Positions 1 through 7,056 of a stretch of DNA of 16,619 bases are shown one piece after another. How positions within the stretch are numbered: position 1 is the first letter of the stretch; each line of letters starts with the position of its first letter. The position numbers and the translations under genes were made by a program. The DNA comes from CAYSCW01 sp964449165 (GTDB taxonomy: Bacteria; Acidobacteriota; Aminicenantia; Aminicenantales; Aminicenantaceae). The stretch is taken from contig CAYVAT010000056.1 of the NCBI GenBank assembly GCA_964449165.1, positions 1 through 16,619 on the forward strand, given 5' to 3'. The notes under the pieces are model-generated. The model made no database searches, was not told the origin of the DNA, and saw only the letters and a program-made list of their open reading frames with translations.

Positions 1-49
1 CACCCTTTTCAATTCAGTATATATTTAAATTCATCACGGTCTTAAGGAT

Positions 50-65
50 GCTTCCAGAGAGAAGC
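50..65 (+). other. Small hairpin just upstream of repeat copy A
   Basis: GCTTC at 50-54 can pair with GAAGC at 61-65 around a 6-base loop, ending 2 bases before the big hairpin of repeat copy A. Copy B also has a companion hairpin directly upstream, with a different sequence. Short, so it could be chance. Confidence 0.3.
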
Positions 66-67
66 GG

Positions 68-134
68 CGGATCCTGTCCATCCGAGGCCCATAGTGGCGG
101 GTGGGAGGGTCTTGGCGAGGATGGACAGGATCCG
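68..134 (+). repeat. Dispersed G-rich hairpin repeat, copy A
   Basis: A perfect 16-bp inverted repeat, 68-83 against 119-134, encloses a 35-base loop. The core is repeated at the right edge of the window: positions 77-125 match 16565-16613 at 47 of 49 bases, in the same orientation. Inside the loop, GCC at 87-89 can pair with GGC at 114-116, and 96-109 reads GGCGGGTGGGAGGG, four G-tracts separated by single bases. The element lies 76 bases upstream of the GT87 glycosyltransferase gene. No transposase and no clear target-site duplication is visible. It could be a structured RNA, a REP/MITE-like DNA element, or a regulatory hairpin; the sequence does not decide. Confidence 0.85.
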
Positions 135-174
135 ATGATGAGAGGTTATAGAGGATTTTCTATCACTTTTTGGT

Positions 175-203
175 TTGACAAAAATTTCAAGCTCCGGTAG
201 CTT
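175..203 (+). promoter_or_regulatory. Possible promoter of the GT87 gene
   Basis: TTGACA at 175-180 is a perfect -35 hexamer. Seventeen bases later TAGCTT (198-203) is a poor -10. If used, transcription would start at or near the GTG start codon at 210, giving a leaderless or nearly leaderless message. The -10 region lies inside an inverted repeat, CAAGCT (188-193) and AGCTTG (199-204), extendable by two G-T pairs and a T-A pair. The weak -10 keeps confidence low. Confidence 0.35.
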
Positions 204-209
204 GGGAAA

Positions 210-1367
210 GTGATTTTTTCGAAAAGATCTTCTCTTTTCTGGATTATCTTCGGAATCGTAGCTTTCCTCTTTTTGTTCTCTATCAAGATTAAGGATGAGA
301 TGGTCGATTTCGAAGTCAACTACAAAGCAGGCAAAAGGCTGTGTTCAGGAGAAACCATCTACCGGATCGAAGACGGGCATTACCAGTTCAAATATTCCCC
401 TTTTTCGGCTCTTTTGTATGTTCCCTTATCATTTATTCCCTTAACCACAGCTAAAGCAATCTGGTATGTGGTAATCATCCTCTCCACCTTCTTCCTTATT
501 ATGCTCTGTCGAAATCTTTGTCATATCCAACACAGATCTTTCCTCTATACTCTGCTCCCTTTCCTGATTCTTGCCCGGTATTTTCTAAGGGAGCTACAAC
601 TCGGACAGATCAATACTTTTATATCCATGTTGTTGGTGTTGATGATCTGGGCTTTAATCTCTGAAGAAAAAAAATCTTTTTCCTCCTGCTCTGCCTATTG
701 GGGAGGGGCTGTTTGGGGATTGGCCACAGCGATTAAGCCCTATGCATTGATCTTTCTTCCTTACCTTATCCTCAAGAAAAAATGGAAATCGTTATTGAGC
801 GGATTGATTTTTCTAGCTCTTTCCTTGATTGTTCCTTCGCTTTTCTACGGTTTCAGGGGTAATATCAAAGTGCTTCAGGAATGGATCTCTTCCCTTTCCC
901 TTTCCACTCCTTCTCTGTTCGATTCACAAGATAACATTTCCTTTCTGGGAATACTCATGAAATGGACTGGAAATCAAAAACTCTCTCTTTTGGTCTTCGC
1001 TGCTGGAGTGAGTTTGCTTGCCCTCCTACTTTTGATTCTTGTTTTGAAAGGAAAAGGGAAAAAAGAAGCTTTACTTCTGGATTGTTCTATCCTCCTTGTC
1101 CTGATTCCTCTCATATCGCCTCTCGGTTGGGACTATACTCTTCTCATCTCAATTCTGGGTGTAATGATCTGTGTCGTTCATTTTTTTGATTATTCCAAAT
1201 TCTGGAGAGGATTTCTCATTCTCAATTTCTCCATTGTCGTTTTTTCCCTTTACGATCTTCTTGGGAGAGAATTCTACACCAGGTTTATGTCCTGGTCGGT
1301 AATCACCCTCAACTTTCTCATCCTGATAGGATATCTCTCTTATCTCAGATGGAGAGGCCTGCGCTAG
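210..1367 (+). CDS. GT87/DUF2029-family integral membrane glycosyltransferase
   Basis: 385 aa. Likely a polyprenyl-phosphate-sugar-dependent glycosyltransferase of the GT-C fold, acting from the outer face of the cytoplasmic membrane; acceptor unknown. The first membrane helix (about residues 10-26) is followed by an extracytoplasmic segment DFEVNYKAGKRLCSGETIY starting at about residue 33, whose early Asp and the following 'KYSPFSALLYVPL' stretch are typical of GT87. Many more hydrophobic helices follow to the C terminus. The start is GTG at 210: an in-frame TAG at 198-200 excludes a longer protein, and the next Met (about residue 31) would delete the first helix. No good ribosome binding site precedes it. 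The end overlaps or abuts the next gene, suggesting co-translation with the DUF2085 protein. Family assignment is firm; the sugar and pathway are not readable from sequence. Confidence 0.85.
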   Translation: MIFSKRSSLFWIIFGIVAFLFLFSIKIKDEMVDFEVNYKAGKRLCSGETIYRIEDGHYQFKYSPFSALLYVPLSFIPLTTAKAIWYVVIILSTFFLIMLCRNLCHIQHRSFLYTLLPFLILARYFLRELQLGQINTFISMLLVLMIWALISEEKKSFSSCSAYWGGAVWGLATAIKPYALIFLPYLILKKKWKSLLSGLIFLALSLIVPSLFYGFRGNIKVLQEWISSLSLSTPSLFDSQDNISFLGILMKWTGNQKLSLLVFAAGVSLLALLLLILVLKGKGKKEALLLDCSILLVLIPLISPLGWDYTLLISILGVMICVVHFFDYSKFWRGFLILNFSIVVFSLYDLLGREFYTRFMSWSVITLNFLILIGYLSYLRWRGLR

Positions 1368-1396
1368 GCAGATTAATGTGGAAAGAGTTCTCATCG

Positions 1397-1903
1397 ATGA
1401 AAACGCAGAAAATTCGGTTGGTCTATTTCTCCACATTCGCTGGGGCCCTTATCTGGATAGGAGCAATCTTCTTTGCTCCTTATTTAAAAAGTCAATCCTC
1501 CTCCTTGGAGATATACTTCTATGCCATATTTTCACCTCTTTGCCATCAGATTCCGGATCGGTCTTTCTTCTGCTTTGGCTATCCCCTTGCAGTCTGTGCC
1601 CGTTGTCTGGGCATTTACTCTGGGTTTTTAGCAGGCCTGGTACTTTTTCCCTTCTTGAACGGATTCTCTTCCCTCCGCCTGCCTTCCACTCGTTCCTTTT
1701 TCCTAGTCACTATCCCCATCGGGATTGATACCATGGGAAATTTCATTCATCTCTGGACAACGCCAAACTGGCCAAGATTTGTCCTTGGGCTCATCTGGGG
1801 ATTCATACTTCCCTTCTACTTTATCGTTGGGATCTCGGATTTGCTTATCACTCTAATCATAAAAAGACAAAAAGAAAAGCAATCATCTCCATTTTCGCAA
1901 TGA
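1397..1903 (+). CDS. DUF2085 family membrane protein
   Basis: The family signature is the Cys/His-rich stretch 'CHQIPDRSFFCFGYPLAVCARCLGIYSG' between membrane helices; its cysteines and histidine suggest metal binding, but the family's role is unknown. About four to five hydrophobic helices are visible, followed by a charged C-terminal tail (KRQKEKQ). Three in-frame ATGs are possible: 1349 (overlapping the upstream gene by 19 bases), 1376 and 1397. I chose 1397 because GGAAAGAG precedes it and the sequence before it (MERPALGRLMWKEFSS) is unlike the hydrophobic N terminus of the family; none of the three has a strong ribosome binding site. It directly follows the GT87 gene and is probably in its transcript, so a link to cell-envelope sugar metabolism is a reasonable inference, no more. 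Confidence 0.8.
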   Translation: MKTQKIRLVYFSTFAGALIWIGAIFFAPYLKSQSSSLEIYFYAIFSPLCHQIPDRSFFCFGYPLAVCARCLGIYSGFLAGLVLFPFLNGFSSLRLPSTRSFFLVTIPIGIDTMGNFIHLWTTPNWPRFVLGLIWGFILPFYFIVGISDLLITLIIKRQKEKQSSPFSQ

Positions 1904-2011
1904 CTTTATAGTAATAATCCGACGAATGAAAAGCATTGGGGGAGGGATTGAGCGACCTTGAAGACCCCGACCCAGCCTACCCTAGCCTTCTCGAAATGCT
2001 CTTCGAGGGTA

Positions 2012-2026
2012 CCTGACGCAGTCAGG
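2012..2026. repeat. Perfect 6-bp hairpin with 3-base loop
   Basis: CCTGAC and GTCAGG separated by GCA. There is no T-run after it on either strand, so it is not a standard intrinsic terminator for the DUF2085 gene that ends 108 bases upstream. Confidence 0.5.
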
Positions 2027-2241
2027 CGGCGAGGACTGTTTGAGCACGGAATAATTCATTGAACGACGTGGAGAATGGTTAATACACTAGGGCGAGAGAA
2101 TGGATAGACATGCGGAGTTCCACAGCCGCCGAGAAGAGCGTTGAGGGAATGGCGTTAAAAATCTGAAGGGAGCGAAAACATCCTCCAATGCTTTTTTCTT
2201 TGATCGCGGAAACGGAGATGCAATCCAGGTAAAAATATTCC

Positions 2242-2271
2242 TTGAAATTGAGTAAGAAAACAAAATAGAAT
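2242..2271 (+). promoter_or_regulatory. Sigma-70-like promoter of the membrane protein / lipid kinase pair
   Basis: TTGAAA (2242-2247, five of six consensus bases), an 18-base spacer, and TAGAAT (2266-2271, five of six). The expected start near 2278 leaves a short leader carrying the ribosome binding site GGAGGAA at 2291-2297 before the ATG at 2300. Confidence 0.6.
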
Positions 2272-2299
2272 AGGAAAAACGACCGATAGAGGAGGAAAG

Positions 2300-2821
2300 A
2301 TGAACGCGCAAAAGCCTGGTATGTTGGTTCCTGCTTTAGTCGGTGGCGCAGTGGCAGGAGTTCTTTCAGCAATTCCTTTTGTTAACTGCCTCTGCTGCTT
2401 GTGGATCATCGGCGGAGCGATGCTCGCCTCCTACATGCTGGTCAAGGACTCATCTGTGGCCTTAACTGCCGGAGACGGAGCAATTGTTGGCATTTTTTCT
2501 GGAGTCGTAGCTGCGGTTGTGGATGCCTTCATCAGCATTCCCTTTCATGCCATCAACAGCGCCTTTGTTCAGAGGATTATGGAAAGAATTGCCGATTATA
2601 CAGAGGAGATGCCCTCTGGCTGGGAGAGATGGATGGAGACAGGCAGTCTTGAAACTTCTGCCTCTATGTTCATGCTAGGGCTTTTAATCTCAGCCATCAT
2701 TTTTTCCATCTTGGGAGCCTTGGGAGGGATCATCGGTATCTCTATTTTCGGCAAGAAATCCGCTCAAGCACAAAAGGGAGCAATAGATGTTCCTAAAGAC
2801 TCGGGTGATCGTCAACCCTGA
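2300..2821 (+). CDS. Small integral membrane protein, unnamed family
   Basis: 173 aa. I do not recognise a named family. The first two-thirds of the N-terminal half are glycine- and alanine-rich hydrophobic helices (about residues 8-28, 29-48 and 55-78) with a Cys cluster 'NCLCCLW' near residues 34-40 at a likely helix junction. A soluble segment with acidic and aromatic residues follows (about 90-118), then a last helix (about 121-152) rich in Gly and a short basic/polar tail. Small Gly-rich helices of this type pack tightly. The start is well supported: GGAGGAA sits 3 bases before the ATG region and a promoter lies upstream. Its 3' end overlaps the lipid kinase gene by 35 bases, so the two are translated from one message and may act together at the membrane; that is inference. 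Confidence 0.7.
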   Translation: MNAQKPGMLVPALVGGAVAGVLSAIPFVNCLCCLWIIGGAMLASYMLVKDSSVALTAGDGAIVGIFSGVVAAVVDAFISIPFHAINSAFVQRIMERIADYTEEMPSGWERWMETGSLETSASMFMLGLLISAIIFSILGALGGIIGISIFGKKSAQAQKGAIDVPKDSGDRQP

Positions 2822-3722
2822 ATCGAACAAGGGACGAACCAAAAGAAGATGGAACCAGATTAGGGAAGCCCTTAAGACCTTTCTCAAAGAATTCAAGTAT
2901 GAATTCACAGAAAAGCCTTTTCAGGCAATCGAAATATCAAGAGACGCCATAAAAGAGGGCACAGAACTTATCGTCGGAGTAGGCGGCGATGGGACCATCA
3001 ATGAAATCGCAAACGGCTTTTACGAGAACCAGAGAATCATCAATCCTGATACAGTGTTAGGAATCGTGCCCTCTGGGTCTGGCTGTGATCTTGTCCGCAG
3101 CCTCAACATCCCTCTCAACCTGAGGAAAGCCCTGGGAGTGATCACTCAAGCCCCATCTTCTTGGATAGATATAGGAAGAGTACACTACAGGAACCATTCT
3201 GGTGAAGAAGAGGAAAGATACTTCCTGAATGTTGCCGATTTTGGAATCGGAGGTGAAGTGGTTAAAAAAGTCAACGAGAATAGGATGAAACGCAAAGCCT
3301 CTTCCTACCTGCGGTGTTTGCTTTCCACATTCTTTTCATACAAAAACAAGAGGGTGAGGATAAAGATCGATGGAGAAGAATTACCAATAGAAGAATACCT
3401 GGTAGGGACGGTGTCCAACGGACGTATTTTCGGTAAAGGGATGAAGATCGCTCCCCAAGCCAAGCTGGACGATGGACTGTTCGATGTGGTCTTGGTCAAA
3501 GGGATGAAGGTCATGGAATTCCTCAGGAATGTATGGAAAATCTACACAGGCTCTCATCTTTCCCACCCTAGAATTACTCTGATTCGAGGAAGCAGGATTG
3601 AAGCTTATCCCGAAGAAGAAGACAAAGATATTTTGATTGAGCTGGACGGAGAACAACTCGGGAAACTGCCTGCTGCTTTTGAGGTCATCCCCCGCAACTT
3701 TCTGGTCAAGGGATATATCTAA
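2787..3722 (+). CDS. Diacylglycerol kinase family (DagK/YegS-like) lipid kinase
   Basis: 311 aa, normal length for the family. It should phosphorylate a lipid such as diacylglycerol using ATP, at the inner face of the cytoplasmic membrane. The N-terminal catalytic domain starts with 'RVIVNPESNKGR' and carries the nucleotide-binding motif GGDGTINE at about residues 66-73, then 'VPSGSGCDLVRSL' (about 92-104), the family's second conserved loop, with Cys where Asn is common. The C-terminal beta domain includes 'SNGRIFGKGMKIAPQAKLDDG', also typical, and ends with 'IELDGE'. The ATG at 2787 has GGGAG 6 bases upstream and places the family N terminus correctly, so the 35-base overlap with the preceding membrane protein gene is real rather than a start error. 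The gene converges with the lytic transglycosylase gene, 9 bases away. Substrate choice (diacylglycerol, ceramide-like or other lipid) cannot be read. Confidence 0.9.
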   Translation: MFLKTRVIVNPESNKGRTKRRWNQIREALKTFLKEFKYEFTEKPFQAIEISRDAIKEGTELIVGVGGDGTINEIANGFYENQRIINPDTVLGIVPSGSGCDLVRSLNIPLNLRKALGVITQAPSSWIDIGRVHYRNHSGEEEERYFLNVADFGIGGEVVKKVNENRMKRKASSYLRCLLSTFFSYKNKRVRIKIDGEELPIEEYLVGTVSNGRIFGKGMKIAPQAKLDDGLFDVVLVKGMKVMEFLRNVWKIYTGSHLSHPRITLIRGSRIEAYPEEEDKDILIELDGEQLGKLPAAFEVIPRNFLVKGYI

Positions 3723-3731
3723 GAAGGCTGC

Positions 3732-4325
3732 TCACTCTTTCTTTTTCTTCTGAGATGAATAGACATAAGGTATATTAGTCAGCACCAACCTCCCTGATTC
3801 ATCGTAAAATTTATAGATGATTGTCTTCGTTTTTATGGTTGGTCTGGAGTATGTGCGCATTACGTTTTTAATATAACTCTTTGTTTCCGGGTAAGGTGGG
3901 ATACCCCCATATTTTTTGACAGCTTCCTGGCCAGCGTTGTAGGCAGCCAAAACCAAATCTGTGTCACTGTTGAAAAGTTTGATCAAGTCGTTCAGGTACC
4001 TGACCCCGCCTTCGATATTATCCTGAGGATCAAACACATTTTTCACCTTGTAGATTCTTGCCGTCTCGGGCATGAGCTGCATCAGCCCCATAGCTCCTTT
4101 GGGTGAAATAGCAAAAGGATCATAGTTGGACTCTGCACGGATGATGGAATGGATAAGTTCGGGAGGAAGATAATATCTCTTTGCTACTGTATCGACGATC
4201 CCGCTGTACCTGCTCTCCAGAAATGAAGTGGATTTATCTTCTGCTTTCCCCTCAGAAAAAGAAAAAAGAAGAAAAAATCCTAAGAGCAGCATGTGCAGAG
4301 CGTAAAAAGCCTTCTTCTTCATCAT
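3732..4325 (-). CDS. Lytic transglycosylase, SLT domain, exported
   Basis: About 197 aa. It cleaves peptidoglycan glycan strands between MurNAc and GlcNAc with formation of 1,6-anhydroMurNAc, in the periplasm or outside the membrane. An N-terminal basic start (KKK) and hydrophobic stretch form a signal peptide (to about residue 27). The SLT domain runs from about 40 to 160: 'LIHSIIRAESNYDP' supplies the catalytic Glu, 'AISPKGAMGLMQLMPETA' and 'NIEGGVRYLNDL', then 'LAAYNAGQEAV'. After it comes 'IYKFYDESGRLVLTNIP', resembling the short DUF4124-like tail found on some such enzymes. A TTG lies one codon upstream, but I take the first of two consecutive ATGs (4325; the second is 4322); no strong ribosome binding site is present. 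It lies 77-80 bases after alaS and could be a weakly linked part of that transcript. Confidence 0.88.
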   Translation of the reverse strand: MMKKKAFYALHMLLLGFFLLFSFSEGKAEDKSTSFLESRYSGIVDTVAKRYYLPPELIHSIIRAESNYDPFAISPKGAMGLMQLMPETARIYKVKNVFDPQDNIEGGVRYLNDLIKLFNSDTDLVLAAYNAGQEAVKKYGGIPPYPETKSYIKNVMRTYSRPTIKTKTIIYKFYDESGRLVLTNIPYVYSSQKKKKE

Positions 4326-4365
4326 CAAAATCGACTGATCTCATGGTGACACAATAAAAGCTTGA

Positions 4366-4389
4366 AATCAATCCTCTTTTAGGGTGATT
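4366..4389 (-). terminator. Weak hairpin after alaS, possible terminator
   Basis: AATCA (4366-4370) pairs with TGATT (4385-4389), and the stem continues past one bulged base with T-G, C-G, C-G and T-A pairs around a 5-base loop. On the minus strand it lies 17 bases after the alaS stop but is followed by TCAAGCTTTTATT, so the T-run is short and displaced. It may slow or partly end transcription before the transglycosylase gene. Confidence 0.3.
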
Positions 4390-4405
4390 CGAGCGATTAT
4401 TTTTA

Positions 4406-7045
4406 TTATTCAATCACCTTCTCCAATTCTTCTGGGATCTTCCGAAGAATCTGATCCAGCTTTTCCGGCTTTGTTCCTCCAGCCTGGGCGAAATCTGGCC
4501 TACCTCCCCCTCCACCACCGATGGCAGGAGCGATCTTCATGATGAAGGCATCAGCCTTGAATCTCTCGGTCAGATCATTAGAGACAGAGACCACCAGGAA
4601 AACTTTGCTGTTTGAGGCGCTGGCAAGAATGACTATCCCTGTCCCTAATTTTTTCTTGAGAGTATCGGCCATCCCTCTGAGCTCGGCATTGCTCAGTCCT
4701 TCCACCCGCTTGATGATAACTTTTATCCCTTTGACATTTTTGACTTCTTCTACTTCCTTCTTTATCCGCAAAGATGTCATTTTTTGCCTCAGGGCCTTAC
4801 TCTCTCTCTCCTTATCTTTCAAGGCGTCTTTTAACTTGTCGATCTGATGAAGGAGATCTTTCTTCGGGGTGCTTAACGTGTGCTGGATCTCATCCAGAAG
4901 ATAGTCGTTTTCCTGGACGTACTTCAGTGCTTCTTCCCCTGTTAGGGCTTCAATCCTTCGCATCCCTGCTGCCACACTGGATTCTGAAACGATCTTGAAC
5001 AATCCGATCTCTCCTGTAGAGTGAACATGCACCCCGCCGCAGAGCTCTTTGCTGAATTCATCGATGGTCACCATCCTGACTTTTTCCCCGTATTTTTCTT
5101 CAAAGATAGCCACAGCTCCTTTCTTCAGCCCCTGTTCCAGGGTTGTGACCTCTGTCTTAACCATGATATTCTCTCTGATTTTCTGGTTGACTAACGATTC
5201 AACCTGTCTTAATTCCTCTGGTGTCAAGGCAGAAAAATGGGTAAAATCAAACCTCAGTCTGGCGGGAGAGACAAGCGAACCTGCCTGTTTGATGTGATCT
5301 CCAAGGATCTGTCTCAGGGAAGCGTGGAGAAGGTGGGTAGCAGTGTGGTTGTAACTGATGGCATTGCGGAGGGAGATATCGATGGAGGCTTCTACTCTGT
5401 CATTAACTCTGACTTTGCCGGAGAGAACTTCGATCTTATGAACGATTAATTCAGGAATAGGATAATAGGTGTTGCTGACCACTGCAGAAAAATGAGGATT
5501 CTTCAGTATGCCTCTATCCCCAATCTGGCCTCCTGCTTCTGCATAGAAGGGTGTTTTATCCAGAATGACCTCTCCCTTTTCTCCTTGCTTGAGTTCAGAA
5601 GCATGAGTTCCATTCTTGATCAGAGCCATCACTCTTGACTCAAGAATTTCACACTTTTCATAGCCTACAAACCTCACTCGAAGACTCTTGAGCTTTTCAT
5701 AGGTTTTCTTGCCTTTCTGGAAGGCCTCTCCCTTCCAGCTTTGTCGTGCCCTCTGCCGTTGTTCATCGAGTTCCCGGCGGAATCCTTTCTCATCGACTCC
5801 AAACCCTTCTTCAGCGGCCAGATCTTGAGAAAGATCAAGGGGGAATCCATAGGTATCATACAGTTTAAAAAGCCGAGAACCGGGAAGAACTCTTTTTCCC
5901 TCTTTCTTTGTCTGTTCGACATACTGATGAAACGTGCGCAATCCTGAGGCAAGAGTGGCGGAAAAGCGGCTCTCTTCAGAAAGGCAAAGTTTTGATATGT
6001 AGTTGGCAGAAGAGAGAAGCTCGGGGTAAGCATCTTTCATAATATCACAGACTGCTCCCACCATTTTATAGAGGAAGGGTTCTTCCAGTCCCAGCAGATT
6101 TCCGTTGCGATAAGCCCGCCGAATCAGCCTGCGCAACACATATCCACGACCTTCGTTGGAGGGCATGATGCCGTCTCCGATCAGGAAGGTGATTGCCCGG
6201 ATGTGATCGGCGATGATTCTTACCGCTATGTCTCCTTCCTCATCTGAGGGAAATTCTCTCTGTGAAAGATTGCATACCGTTTCGATGAGAGGAGTAAAAA
6301 GATCTGTCTCAAAGCTGCTACTCTTTCCCTGCAGACAGGCGGCCAACCTCTCCAATCCCATTCCGGTATCGATGGAGGGTGAGGGTAAGGGATGAAGCAT
6401 GCCCTTCTCATCCTGATAGTACTGCATAAAAACTAGATTCCATACTTCCAGAAAACGATCGCTTCCCTTTTCGATCAAAGTGGAGATGTTTCCTTCATCC
6501 ACTGCAGAGTCAATATCGTAGTGAATTTCCGAACAGGGACCACATGGCCCTGTCTCCCCCATGGCCCAGTAATTATCTTTCTTGCCAAAGCGAAATATCC
6601 TGTCAGAAGTGATTCCGATTCCCTCGTTCCAGACCTTAAAAGCTTCATCATCTTCCTTGAAGACAGTGATAAAAATCCTCTCTTTCTCGATTTTATAAAT
6701 CTCTGTAACCAGCTCCCATGCGAATTCAATCGCTTCTTCCTTAAAATAATCACCAAAGGAAAAATTTCCCAGCATCTCAAAAAAGGTATGATGCTTGTTG
6801 GTCTTCCCCACCTGTTCTAAGTCGTTGTGCTTTCCGCTCACCCGCATACACTTCTGTACCGAAGCGGCTCTCTTATAACTGCGTTTTTCAAGCCCCAGAA
6901 AGATGTTCTTGAACTGATTCATTCCCGCGTTAGTAAAGAGAATAGTGGGATCCTCCTTCGGCAGCAGGGATGAACTCTTGACGATCCTATGTTTTTTTTT
7001 CTCGAAGAAGTCTAAAAAAGTCTCTCTTATCTCCTGAGCTATCAT
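4406..7045 (-). CDS. alaS: Alanine--tRNA ligase
   Basis: 879 aa, full family length. It charges tRNA-Ala with alanine and edits mischarged Ser and Gly. The class II catalytic domain starts at once ('EIRETFLDFFEKKKHRIVKSSSLLP', 'FTNAGMNQFKNIFLG'), with 'NKHHTFFEMLGNFSFGDYFK' and 'DTGMGLERL' further on. The editing domain has the zinc-site residues in HTATHLLH (about 563-570) and CGGVH (about 667-671). A coiled-coil stretch (about 715-770) leads to the C-Ala domain, which ends with the glycine run 'AIGGGGGGRPDFAQAGG', normal for AlaS and helpful in tRNA binding. It starts with ATG 11 bases after the pilT stop without a clear ribosome binding site, so it is probably translated by coupling within an ilvE-pilT-alaS transcript. 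Confidence 0.97.
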   Translation of the reverse strand: MIAQEIRETFLDFFEKKKHRIVKSSSLLPKEDPTILFTNAGMNQFKNIFLGLEKRSYKRAASVQKCMRVSGKHNDLEQVGKTNKHHTFFEMLGNFSFGDYFKEEAIEFAWELVTEIYKIEKERIFITVFKEDDEAFKVWNEGIGITSDRIFRFGKKDNYWAMGETGPCGPCSEIHYDIDSAVDEGNISTLIEKGSDRFLEVWNLVFMQYYQDEKGMLHPLPSPSIDTGMGLERLAACLQGKSSSFETDLFTPLIETVCNLSQREFPSDEEGDIAVRIIADHIRAITFLIGDGIMPSNEGRGYVLRRLIRRAYRNGNLLGLEEPFLYKMVGAVCDIMKDAYPELLSSANYISKLCLSEESRFSATLASGLRTFHQYVEQTKKEGKRVLPGSRLFKLYDTYGFPLDLSQDLAAEEGFGVDEKGFRRELDEQRQRARQSWKGEAFQKGKKTYEKLKSLRVRFVGYEKCEILESRVMALIKNGTHASELKQGEKGEVILDKTPFYAEAGGQIGDRGILKNPHFSAVVSNTYYPIPELIVHKIEVLSGKVRVNDRVEASIDISLRNAISYNHTATHLLHASLRQILGDHIKQAGSLVSPARLRFDFTHFSALTPEELRQVESLVNQKIRENIMVKTEVTTLEQGLKKGAVAIFEEKYGEKVRMVTIDEFSKELCGGVHVHSTGEIGLFKIVSESSVAAGMRRIEALTGEEALKYVQENDYLLDEIQHTLSTPKKDLLHQIDKLKDALKDKERESKALRQKMTSLRIKKEVEEVKNVKGIKVIIKRVEGLSNAELRGMADTLKKKLGTGIVILASASNSKVFLVVSVSNDLTERFKADAFIMKIAPAIGGGGGGRPDFAQAGGTKPEKLDQILRKIPEELEKVIE

Positions 7046-7056
7046 TTACGGCTCTA

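Larger units (their letters stand above)
1904..2299. other. 396-bp intergenic region with small palindromes, no gene seen
   Basis: No convincing gene is found; reading frames here are short or are antisense to the next gene. It holds a perfect small hairpin CCTGAC-GCA-GTCAGG (2012-2026), another possible one CTCGAA/TTCGAG (1990-1995 with 2002-2007), and GCGG/CCGC (2112-2115 with 2126-2129). Two pairs of imperfect direct repeats are present: GAGAATGG at 2071 and at 2096, and GCGAGGACTGTTTGAGC (from about 2029) against GCCGAGAAGAGCGTTGAGG (from about 2127). The last 60 bases hold the promoter of the next gene. The mixture looks like a decayed dispersed repeat or a non-coding RNA locus; neither can be shown from one copy. 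Confidence 0.5.

Noticed and set aside
68..134. CRISPR repeat or integron attC site
   Set aside because: Only single copies, no spacer array, and no attC core motif or integrase.
1378..1728. Alternative rightward gene in another frame over the DUF2085 gene
   Set aside because: Its translation has no family features, while the DUF2085 frame shows the Cys/His signature.
2079..2409. Leftward genes opposite the small membrane protein
   Set aside because: Overlapping open frames antisense to a well-supported gene, with low-complexity translations and no ribosome binding site; shadows.
4366..4389. Strong intrinsic terminator of alaS
   Set aside because: The stem has a bulge and a G-T pair and no T-run follows directly; kept only as a weak feature.
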